Program-made: the position numbers and the translations under genes
The notes under the pieces: model-generated
What the model saw: the letters and a program-made list of their open reading frames with translations, nothing else
Told to the model about the DNA's origin: nothing
Database searches by the model: none
Origin: Doris montereyensis
Lineage: Eukaryota > Mollusca > Gastropoda > Nudibranchia > Dorididae
Assembly: GCA_037039925.1 (NCBI GenBank)
Contig: JAXRKP010000591.1
Coordinates: 189,501 to 253,500 of the forward strand
Reading direction: 5' to 3'
DNA length: 64,000 nucleotides
Shown: piece by piece, positions 22,550-30,882 of the stretch
Layout: every line of letters begins with the position of its first letter
Numbering within the stretch: position 1 is the stretch's first letter

Positions 22550-23440
22550 CAGAGTCTGGTCAAGGGATCACCACCAGACTCTGATCAGAGGGTCATCACC
22601 AGAGTCTAATGAAAAGGTCATCACCAGAGTCTGATGAAAAGGTCATCAACAGAGTTTATTGAAAGGGTCATCACCAGAGTCTGATGAAAAGGTCATCACC
22701 AGAGTCTGATGAAAAGGTCATCACCAGAGTCTGATGAAAAGGTCATCACCAGAGTCTGATGAAAAGGTCATCACCAGAGTCTGACCAAGGGTCATCACCA
22801 GAGTCTGACCAAAGGGTCATCACCAGACTCTGATCAAAGGGTCATCACCAGACTCTGATCAAAGGATCATCACCAGAGTCTAATGAAAAGGTCATCACCA
22901 GAGTCTGATGAAAAGGTCATCACCAGAGTTTGATGAAAAGGTCATCACCAGAGTTTGATGAAAAAGTCATCACCAGAATTTGATGAAAAGGTCATCACCA
23001 GAGTCTGATGAAAAAGTCATCACCAGAGTCTGATCAAAGGGTCATCACCAGACTCTGATCAAAGGGTCATCACCAGACTCTGATCAAAGGGTCATCACCA
23101 GAGTCTGATCAAAGGGTCATCACCAGAGTCTGATCAAAGGGTCATCACCAGAGTCTGATCAAGGGGTCACCACCAGAGTCTGGTCAAGGGGTCACCACCA
23201 GACTCTGATCAGAGGGTCATCACCAGACTCTGATCAAAGGGTCATCACCAGACTCTGATCAAAGGGTCATCACTAGACTCTGATCAAGGGTCATCACCAG
23301 AGTCTGATCAAGGGTTCATCACCAGAGTCTGGTCAAGGGTCACCACCAGACTCTGATCAGAGGGTCATCACCAGACTCTGATCAAAGGGTCATCACCAGA
23401 GTCTGATCAAAGGATCATCACCAGAATCTGATCAAGGGGT
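22550..23440. repeat. 25-bp minisatellite, block 3
   Basis: Units are GTCATCACCAGAGTCTGATG followed by AAAAG, changing to TCTGATCAAAGG types. It continues the array beyond the LTR element. Variant blocks (GATGAAAAG, GATCAAAGG, GGTCAAGGG) come in runs, which shows local homogenisation. Confidence 0.92.
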
Positions 23441-24050
23441 TGTATTCGGCCTAAATAGACACTGCCTTCCTCTTAATTCACCTTGAGATCACTGCATATG
23501 GTGAACAGGGTAAATCTCACTGAAGCAAAGCAACTAATGAAGAAAAGACACAAAAAGAATACAAGGCCTAATCTGCAGTTTTGTGAGTTTGTAATCACCA
23601 CTACAATAGTTCAGCTGGCTAGTGCCGGTTTATTTACAATTTTGTACTCTTGGGAAAATTAATTCACTCTGCTTTCCTCATTTGGATCAGGTGTGGATGA
23701 GTTTCCAGCTATATACAGAGAAAGATCTTGTCAGAATGTTAGTATGACTACCTAAGAGGAAGCTGTAATGTGTACTCCTGGTGACTTCAGAAGGATTTTG
23801 AAAGCAATGGCCAGCTTGAGGATAAATGATGTAAAGTCCGAGAACCTGTATCTGTACGGAGATACAGACTATAAATCTATGTCTATCTATAGCTTTGTGA
23901 TATATTATATTAAAATTTGTATGGTGATAATCGTTGATGAAAGAAACAATTCAGTACAGACAAACCACACAAACAAACCTAAGAGCTATGTACTGTACTA
24001 GAAGTTAAATTTATACTGTAAGAGGTGTAAGCCTCCAGCCTCCAGCTTCC
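23441..24050. other. Intronic or intergenic sequence with SINE family B copy
   Basis: Contains a diverged family-B SINE copy (about 23630-23885: AAAGATCTTGTCAGAATG and GAACCTGTATCTGTACGG). No exon is recognised. The last RBCK1 exon (expected to encode a GDTSGGC-type ending) was looked for here and in the lower part of the window and not found. Confidence 0.5.
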
Positions 24051-24054
24051 TTAC

Positions 24055-24197
24055 CCCTGGGCCCCATCGAGGCCTTTGGTCACCCAACAAATTTCTGTTT
24101 TGCATATAGAACACTTCAACCAATCACATCCATCCTTCTTCTGTAGAATCACTTTACACAGTGGACATCGCATCGCTGCTCCAGACAATAGAAGTTG
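24055..24197 (-). CDS. RBCK1: RBCK1/HOIL-1 exon: RING2 (catalytic domain)
   Basis: The exon encodes [20 protein letters not shown] and then [20 protein letters not shown], the RING2 (Rcat) domain of HOIL-1/RBCK1. This is an RBR E3 ligase that in vertebrates belongs to the LUBAC complex (with HOIP and SHARPIN) acting in NF-kB and cell-death signalling. The cysteine in KDGCDW is the residue that receives ubiquitin from E2 before transfer. The acceptor is TTTTTGCAG|CAAC (exon starts 24197) and the donor GG|GTAAGG (ends 24055). The frame enters in phase 0 from the previous exon. The last codons read GLDGAQG, whereas the family has G-P-R-W-G-P-G. One extra C in a CC run restores that reading and a multiple of three (143 becomes 144 nt), so a one-base deletion or sequencing error is likely here. 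Confidence 0.93.
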
Positions 24198-24494
24198 CTG
24201 CAAAAACAAACAAACAAAAACAACAAGAGTTAGTACTGGTAAGATTCTTTCACGCCATGGAAACAGCAAAAATATACAAAATTTGTGACTTTCTTTTCTT
24301 TTTTTCAGGCTTGCCAAACTAAGATATTAAAATTTTCAGTAGTTATTTTTTTTAGTATTTTGAGAGAAACATTTAAAGTGTTTGTGATATATCAATGTAT
24401 ATTGTTCTGCAGACAATGCCAAACATGTATTTGTTTATTTCATTAAAATTTACCCTGTACACCATATGTGTCTACGGCAACTCTAGGGCAGTGA

Positions 24495-24850
24495 AACCTG
24501 GACCTTAAATGGTAGAAAATACAATAGAGTACAGGCAGCTGAAATGAAATATCTCAGAAGAGTAGTAAGAAAAACCAAAATCAGAAACACAACAATAAGA
24601 AACCAAACCAAAGCAGATGGCATAAAAACTAAGATAGAAATAAATCAACTCAGATGGTTTGGGCATGTAAACAGAATGAATGAAAAGAGAACAGCTAGAT
24701 CAGTATAAAATGTAGACCTCGAAGAAAGTAGGAAGAAGATGTAAAAGAGGCATTAAAGCAAAGAAAATTAACCTTCATAGAAGGAAACAGAAAATGTCAG
24801 GACAGGGTAGCCTGGAGAAAGATCATTTCAAGTGTTTTTGTGGAACACGT
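24495..24850 (+). mobile_element. RTE-like LINE 3' fragment in an RBCK1 intron
   Basis: Plus-strand reading shows AAEMKYLRRVVRKTK, RNQTKADGIKTKIEINQLRW and FGHVNRMNEKRTARSV, the C-terminal end of the same LINE family found on the minus strand elsewhere. It lies antisense to RBCK1 between two of its exons. Confidence 0.85.
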
Positions 24851-24916
24851 GTTTGGGGAATATGGGCTGCACTGTAGTAACCAGTGACAGAAATGAAGAT
24901 GAAAGAAGAGTCCAAC

Positions 24917-25015
24917 CTCTAGCAGCCGTTTTGTCTGTCTGGCATCGCCGTCCATTTCCAGTTTTTCATCCAGACTGATCTGGTATTCTTGGCAGTTCTG
25001 TCCCTCGTGAATGGC
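24917..25015 (-). CDS. RBCK1: RBCK1 exon: IBR end and linker to RING2
   Basis: Encodes exactly 33 codons: AIHEGQNCQEYQISLDEKLE then MDGDARQTKRLLE. AIHEGxNCxEYQ is the signature of the IBR end in HOIL-1 and supplies the final zinc ligands (H and C). The linker that follows is helical in the family and leads into RING2. The acceptor is TTTTCTAG|GCC; the donor is GAG|GTTGGA, which keeps GT but is weak after it. Phase 0 on both sides fits the flanking exons. This is the only RBCK1 exon after the IBR without any apparent indel. Confidence 0.92.
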
Positions 25016-25129
25016 CTAGAAAACAAATTTCAAACCGTTACCGTCGGTACAATGCAAACCTTTCATGAAAATAGATGATGATAATGGTAAGAAAGTTTAT
25101 TTGTTTTTCACAATTTACCCCATCCACTA

Positions 25130-25262
25130 TTTGTAGTAAGGAAAATGCGTGTTTAGTGTCATTCCCAAGGAACACAACATCAAACCTAGCTTAACTACTA
25201 GAATTCAAACCCGGGGTCTTATGATCCCAAGTCCAGCAGCCTAACCACTCAGCCACCGACAC
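25130..25262 (-). mobile_element. tRNA-derived SINE, family A
   Basis: The minus strand starts with a pol III A box (TGGCTGAGTGGTTAGG, about 25250) and B box (GGGTTTGAATTC, about 25205). The body motif TGTGTTCCTTGGGAATGACA and a GCATTTTCC segment follow. The same body occurs at 33.9, 48.0, 50.6 and 59.7 kb, where it is joined to minisatellites or a GAA tract. Confidence 0.8.
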
Positions 25263-25740
25263 CACATGAGATAAAAAGAATGACGTACATATGCACAGGC
25301 CTCCCTATGTATGGTGGTGGCTGATGAAGATCGCCAACAATGTATTTGCCTGCAAGCAAGGGAAAAGATCAACGACAATGGCAGGGCATGATCTGTTATG
25401 TTCACAAGAAAGCACACCAGGATCCTTGACCAATTGAAAGTGCAAAAGAATGTAGCCCGCTTTGTCACTAATAGTTATACATACAGATTTTACTCCAAAA
25501 AAAATCGAGAAATGTATTCAACTGTTGGCTAGGCTTGAACCAACGACCTTTGGCTTGAGAAGATGATACCATGCCGTATCAAATTATAAGTATCCGGCTG
25601 CAATGCACATGAGGATGATGATGAATATTTGACATTTACAGCTTGTTTTAGACTGAACTGAACGTAATGAGACAAAAACAATAAATAGACAATAGACAAA
25701 ACCGTTTTGAATTTTCCGTTTTAAATACAAAAGGACTCAC

Positions 25741-25918
25741 CTTACAAGTGAGACAGTTTTTCTTCCCACACGTTACAAATAAAGAAGTTGGCGTCATCTT
25801 CGTAAATGCACCAACCCCGGCAGTCTAAATATTTACAGTGGTACGAGTTCTGAGCCTGCGACTCTGCAATGTCTAGACTGCGCCAGAGATGTTTATGATA
25901 CATGTCCTGTGATACCAG
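25741..25918 (-). CDS. RBCK1: RBCK1 exon: IBR domain (2-nt gap in reading frame)
   Basis: Encodes LVSQDMYHKHLWRSLDIAES, then NSYHCKYLDCRGWCIYEDDA and NFFICNV, matching the RING1-IBR helix and the IBR zinc ligands of HOIL-1 (C-x4-C, then C-x2-C). The acceptor is CCATTCCACAG|CTGG (starts 25918) and the donor TGTAAG|GTGAGT (ends 25741). After FICNV the expected C-G-K-K-N-C-L-T-C-K appears only if two bases (one GT) are restored in a GTGTG run near 25768. The exon is 178 nt long as given and would be 180. The neighbouring exons are in phase 0, supporting a 2-nt loss. The 54-bp minisatellite next to it is built from this exon's acceptor. Confidence 0.92.
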
Positions 25919-25924
25919 CTGTGG

Positions 25925-26470
25925 AATGGACAATAAGAATGTCGGAGATAAATATTTATGATACGTAGTCTGATACAATCTGTGGAATGGAAAATGATGT
26001 CAGAGATATTTATGATACATAGTCTGATACAATCTGTGGAATTGAAATTGCTGCCAGAGATATTTATGATACATAGTCTGATACAATCTGTGGAATGGAA
26101 AATGATGTCAGAGATATTTATGATACATAGTCTGATACAATCTGTGGAATGGAAAATGATGTCAGAGATATTTATGATACATAGTCTGATACAATCTTTG
26201 GAATGGAAAATGATGTCAGATATTTATGATACATAGTCTGATACAATCTGTGGAATGGAAAATGATGTCAGAGATATTTATGATACATAGTCTGATACAA
26301 TCTGTGGAATGGAAAATGATGTCAGAGATATTTATGATATATAGTCTGATACAATCTGTGGAATGGAAAATGATGTCAGAGAGATTTATGATACATGGCC
26401 TGTGATACAATCTGTGGAATTGAAATTGCTGCCAGAGATATTTATGATGCATATTCTGATACAATCTGTG
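25925..26470. repeat. 54-bp minisatellite made of copies of the RBCK1 splice acceptor and exon start
   Basis: About ten units of GATATTTATGATACATAGTC, TGATACAATCTGTGGAATGG and then AAAATGATGTCAGA. On the minus strand each unit reads CATTCCACAG|ATTGTATCA followed by ATGTATCATAAA. That is the acceptor and first codons of the IBR exon (CATTCCACAG|CTGGTATCA). The unit at about 26355-26410 is closest to the exon (it keeps the CACAGGCCATG segment). The tandem units therefore lie upstream of the real acceptor in the intron, each offering an AG after a pyrimidine-rich run. Confidence 0.9.
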
Positions 26471-27233
26471 GAATTAAATTGGTGCCAGAAATAAAGACTT
26501 AAATAAACAAATAACTTATATCATAATCTAATAAGTCTGGCTTTAGTAACAACTTTAGTAATAGATTATTCTTCCCACATCCTGATTTCCCCACTATTAA
26601 CCCTCTAATTGACTGAGGGAGAATTGGTGAATTGTTTCTATTTGTTTGGTTTCCCAATCTGGACTAGTATCCATTCTATTAGGAATAATTTCAACTTACT
26701 TAAATTAATTTTCAAAAAAGTTTCTCCTTGGCTGTTGGATAGGTTCTCTGACTTTTTTCTTTTTTTGTTTGGTGCATATTTTATATTGATTACAGGGAAT
26801 ATTTTTTTCTTTTGTTGTTTGGTGCATATTTTATATTGATTACAGGGAATATTTTTTTCTTTTTGTTGTTTGGTGCATATTTTATATTGATTACAGGAAT
26901 ATTTTTTCTTTCTGTAAGTGGACGTGTTAATTGAGATTTGGAATACAGTGCGCAGGCTCAACCCTTAACCCACTCACTAGAGAGTCTTTCATTTTACCAG
27001 CCTGAACTACTAGGGAAAGGGACATAACTCCGTACAAAAAGTGACATACTGTTTTTATAAAATTCATAACAAATTTATTTTTCAATGTAGAACAATAAAA
27101 ATTAGTCTCAATCTATAAAGGAGTGAATAAAGTTTATAATCAAACAAAAATAAACAGATTTTTTTGTTGTTTTACATTATTTTGATTCTTGAAAATAAAG
27201 TGAAACCAAATTGTACGATAAGTTACAAGAGCC
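26471..27233. other. Intronic sequence with a small tandem repeat
   Basis: Contains three near-identical units (about 26766-26925, period 50-51 bp) with TTGATTACAGGGAATATTTT. Otherwise AT-rich with no recognised gene. The piggyBac remnant begins at its upper end. Confidence 0.5.
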
Positions 27234-27992
27234 TCACATACCTCCTTCAATATGTGGAATTTTACCAAAAATTGTGGAAGGTGGCAAAGCAGCGGCCTTT
27301 ACAAAGGTGGACGTTGCATGTTGTACATCCATAAACTGTTTCCACACCTCTGTTTGAGGCTGTCTTCCTTTGCTCAGTCCGACACTGTAAACACTGCATT
27401 TTCTGCCGTGCATGCAATTGAATTGGTGGTTGGCTGCTGTGAGATTTGCAATGCCTGAGTAGAAAGGTCCCTGAATGGGTCGTCTAACACGAATGGTAGA
27501 GTTGGATCTGAGGGTTCGCATAATTTCAAGTCGGAAGTCCAGATGTGTGAGTTTTTTTCGTTGTTGGTCGATGCTCGATAAATGATGTGAGCATTTGTGG
27601 CTACCTGAATCAAGAACCAGGTGAGTGAACGCCACCCCTTCCTGCTGCGCCGTCCGATGGGGTAGTAGGACCTATATTAGTCATGCAAGTCTATCCCACC
27701 CATTGACTTGTTGTAGGTCAGAAGTGGTACTGGTATTTCTTTGGAGTGGGACCTGAAGCTGACTGACGAGAGGCAGTGCCGACCTCTGGATTACAATTGG
27801 TGGAAATGATCTGAATTTCTCTTTTATCCTTCAGTATGTAGCCACTAGCTTTCCATCCTCACGGCAGATTGTTGTGCCTTTCGGTTCACGTTTCTACTTT
27901 TCAGGTCAGTTGGCCATCCTACGGTTGGGTCTTATCGTAGCACAAAAATAAGTTCCCATTTGCAGGAGGTCCTCTGCCAGTTGGGGTGACGG
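27234..27992 (-). pseudogene. PiggyBac-like transposase, C-terminal half (decayed)
   Basis: Minus-strand frames give, in order, LAEDLLQMGTYFCATIRPNR (end of the DDE domain), KDKREIQIISTN, YNKSMGGIDLHD, stop, YRSYYPIGRRSRKGWRSL and TWFLIQVATNAHIIYR. A cysteine-rich tail with a CTTCNVHLCKGRCFATFHN pattern in another frame follows. These are conserved piggyBac/PGBD4 blocks ending in the zinc-binding C-terminal domain. Stops (for example a CAA-to-TAA-like change after LHD) and several frameshifts prevent function. The N-terminal half lies at 28640-29326, beyond an inserted LINE. Confidence 0.85.
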
Positions 27993-28632
27993 GGGAAAAA
28001 AATGCTTTTGATTTCCTTGATAACTTTCTTGATGTCTTTGTCCAAATTCTTCCCACTGTTCCTGTTTTGCTTTCTAACTTCCTGTGGTCTTTTTGTTTGC
28101 AAGTATTTCTTCCAGGCATCTTTCTTTTCTTTGATCTTAGTCTTGACATTCTCATTCCACCATGCTGTCCTTTTCCCATCTCCTTTAATTTGTTTCCTCC
28201 ACAGACCTCTTCTGTCTTTAGTACAACTGAGGACTGTTTCTTTATATATTTGCCACTTTTTAATTGCCCTCACATTCCATGTTCCAAAATCACAGTCCGT
28301 GTTCTTTTCCAGTCGTCTTGAAAGTTCAAGCCGGGTATATCATTGTATATATTACTTTGAATCGGGCTGTTTTGGATAAGCAGGGATAAGCCCACTGTAC
28401 CCTAGGTAGATGGTGGGCGGCCACCTTGAGGCCCCCTACCGGACCTTGTTATTTTCTGTCAGGGTTAACTCCCTTAACCTTTAGTCATTCAAGACCGGCC
28501 TGCAAGGCAGCAGGTTGTTTTCTTTCAGGGTTAACTCCCTTAGCCTTTGGTCGGCAAGGCCAAGACCTGCCTGCAAGGCAGCAGGAGACTCGTGGAGGGG
28601 CGGGATCATCTACTCCACGTACAGGTGCTTAC
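27993..28632 (-). mobile_element. RTE-like LINE fragment (5' UTR plus internal segment) inside piggyBac
   Basis: The upper part (28360-28632) is the LINE 5' region, with two copies of a unit containing CAGGGTTAACTCCCTTA and CAAGGCAGCAGG, also present at 45.4-45.5 and 57.5-57.6 kb. The lower part (28273-27993) encodes WWNENVKTKIKEKKDAWKKY, the linker between endonuclease and reverse transcriptase. The middle is deleted. It interrupts piggyBac exactly between its LLDMVLNNS block and its LAEDLLQMG block and replaces the catalytic core. Confidence 0.8.
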
Positions 28633-28639
28633 CTGTCCA

Positions 28640-29326
28640 CTGCCCGGGAATTATTCAGCACCATGTCTAAAAGAAGTCTGACTTTGAAAGGCAGGTAAAA
28701 ATCTGTTTCGGTCTTGTCGTGCTGTTGTCTAGTGTTGTCGTTCAAATGAAAAAATTTACTTAGATTCTCATATCGGGTCTTAGTGACTGCATCCGCTATC
28801 TGAGGGACACGCTTCAAGTCATCAGTAGACCAACACCAATCATACTGGGGCACCTTGTGTAACCCAAACATCATATTGGTTAAAAATAGTTTTATATCCT
28901 GTGGCGTGCATTCTTTCCACTGGCTAGCGCAACTCGGCTTTGTCTCTTTTAGATTTGTCTTGCATACATGTTTGTTTGATCAGAGGCTTAAGTGTAAAAT
29001 TCCTCAGTAATAAATAAACTAAAATACTGATATGGTGTAGCATCAGGTAATGTGTGTTTAGGCCCAGTTTCCTTTATGAATGGGTCTACAATTATATTTT
29101 GTAACTGTTCTGACCATCTGTCATTTCTATTTCTAGATCTAGGTTCAGATCGATCCTCTTCTTCATTACTGTCACCACTACTGTCACTGTTATCTTCATC
29201 CATCTCCACCAAAGTATCATCATCTAAGTCACTTTCATCACCAGATCCTTGTGCACCTCTATGAAAATCATAATCTTCATCATTACTAGTACCGGCAATC
29301 AAACTATTTAGGTACGAAAACGCCAT
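28640..29326 (-). pseudogene. PiggyBac-like transposase, N-terminal half (decayed)
   Basis: Starts at a plausible ATG (29326) with MAFSYLNSLIAGTSNDEDYD, an acidic N-terminal region as in piggyBac proteins. WSEQLQNIIVDPF and GPKHTLPDATPYQYFSLFIT follow, then after a stop and a frameshift CASQWKECTPQDIKLFLTNM. The last block, GLHKVPQYDWCWSTDDLKRV to RYENLSKFFHLND, is the conserved N-terminal part of the piggyBac DDE fold. It ends at VRLLLDMVLNNS, where the LINE begins. The catalytic aspartates that normally follow are absent from the window. Confidence 0.88.
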
Positions 29327-29708
29327 CGTCGATCTGAAAAGTGGCTACAACTTCAGATGTAAAATTTCAGCTTCCATGCGATAAAAGTGAAAGTAGAGTG
29401 GTAAAAATAACTAGAATAACGTCCTTGTACTGTAGGCAGTTCCCCCATGTCTATTGGTACGGACAAACGTATACTATAATTATTTCAAGTAGCTCTATCA
29501 ACGGCGGGCGATAGTGGCGTTCTAGTAGTGACTCGATGTTGGGCGATAAACGGGCGCTCTAGTAGTGAGTGGGTTAAAGAAAATGTTTTTTAAAACTATG
29601 AAACGTCCCAGCACAGCGAGAGGGGCGATTTATAGGGTTTTTAAAATTTTTAAAATTGGGGTTGGGGCCGTGCACTGTATTCCAAATCTCTATAATACCC
29701 GCCTATTT
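29327..29708. other. Unassigned sequence left of the duplicated block
   Basis: No gene seen. It ends in CT-rich simple sequence (29709-29790: CTCTCT, CCCTCC and TGTC runs) where the large duplication begins. Confidence 0.4.
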
Positions 29709-29755
29709 ACTCTCTCTCTCTCTCCGTCCCTCCCTCCGTCCCTCCCTCCTCTGCA

Positions 29756-29789
<34 letters not shown>

Positions 29790-30126
29790 GTTTTTCATTT
29801 GATTTAATTTACCCAGATCCACAACTAAGGTGATTTCAGAGTATTGATAGGATTTCTTTGTTTTAATTCCTGGGACTGCCCTGTAAATGATCGACAGATC
29901 TTTAACGTGTAGAGAGTGTTGTGATATGCAAATGGGACCTCCTTTTTATCAGCCATCTCCAATGGGACAAGGTGTCTATCCACCTACCTGAAGCAGGGAG
30001 GAAGATTTCGCTCGAAAAAAGCTCAAACCCACTATCTTTTGGTTGAGAGGCCAACACCTTGCTTCTTGGACTACCGAGTCTCCTCTTTCTCTAGAAAACA
30101 GAATGAATATTGACAGGTAACAACAC

Positions 30127-30238
30127 AGCCTTGATTTCTCTGTCTTGGAGAGTGTCGTCACAAGTGTAATGGTCGTCTTGATAGGGGCACTTCAGGGTGG
30201 CTTCTTCACAATGTTCGACAGCTGCAGTGAGGCACTCT
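30127..30238 (-). CDS. RBCK1: RBCK1 exon (copy 1): RING1 to IBR connector
   Basis: Encodes (R)ECLTAAVEHCEEATLKCPYQ and DDHYTCDDTLQDREIKA, the segment of HOIL-1 that completes RING1 (the REC after TFC) and brings the CP-x-DD-x-Y-x-C block before the IBR. The length is 112 nt. It enters in phase 2 from the RING1 exon (AG|A = R) and leaves in phase 0 into LVSQD, exactly as needed. The acceptor is TTACCCAG|AGAG. The donor here reads GCT|GTGTTG; in the second copy (49399-49507) it is GCT|GTAAGT. Copy 1 therefore has a weakened donor and may not splice well. Confidence 0.88.
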
Positions 30239-30424
30239 CTGGGTAAGACAAATTGGTTAACGTGTAATGAGAATACAACATTGCTATACAATGTCAGAAA
30301 AATGAAAGAAAAAAGAAACAAACAAAAAAGGAAAAGAAATATGAAAGACAAACCAAACAAACCATTGTTCTAGACACACATTTTGACATAAAGATAAGAA
30401 TAAAGGTAAAGATGTATTTATAGT

Positions 30425-30565
30425 CTGTCTTTCCACACAAGTGCAGGCTCACCAACTGTACATCCTTTATCCCCCAGCAGACCCTCTTACTCAAAGTACA
30501 GCAGCCTGTTAGGCAATTTACACTAACACTCTGACAAGGTCTTTCTCTACCTATAGCTGGGTATT
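30425..30565 (-). mobile_element. SINE family B copy
   Basis: Contains AGTGCAGGCTCACCAACTGT and CACTCTGACAAGGTCTTTCT, the reverse complement of the family-B core. It is paired with the copy at 49.69-49.86 kb through the large duplication. Confidence 0.7.
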
Positions 30566-30882
30566 TATTCCCACCATAGTCACAAATAGATTGATCAGCT
30601 GAGCTCAACAAAAGAAAGCTATTATCCTATTCAAGTCAATTTTCAGGTAAAACAAAGAGCACACCAATATCCTACCCAAACATTCGATCCACCCATCCAT
30701 TCATCACTTCTCCCACTCACCAACCTTCCTATCCAACAAAGTACACTATAGTTAAGCTCATTCAAGGCCTGTACGGCCCCTAGAGCGAAACTTTTCCAGG
30801 TTTCAACAGCGTGAGCGAAACACATGATAATAATCACCCCTAGACTTGACGCTAGTCTGACGCAGATTGTTACTCCCAAGCT

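Noticed and set aside
13728..23440. Possible centromeric or origin-like satellite
   Set aside because: The array is under 5 kb in total and split by insertions. Many intronic minisatellites here are of similar size, so nothing singles it out.
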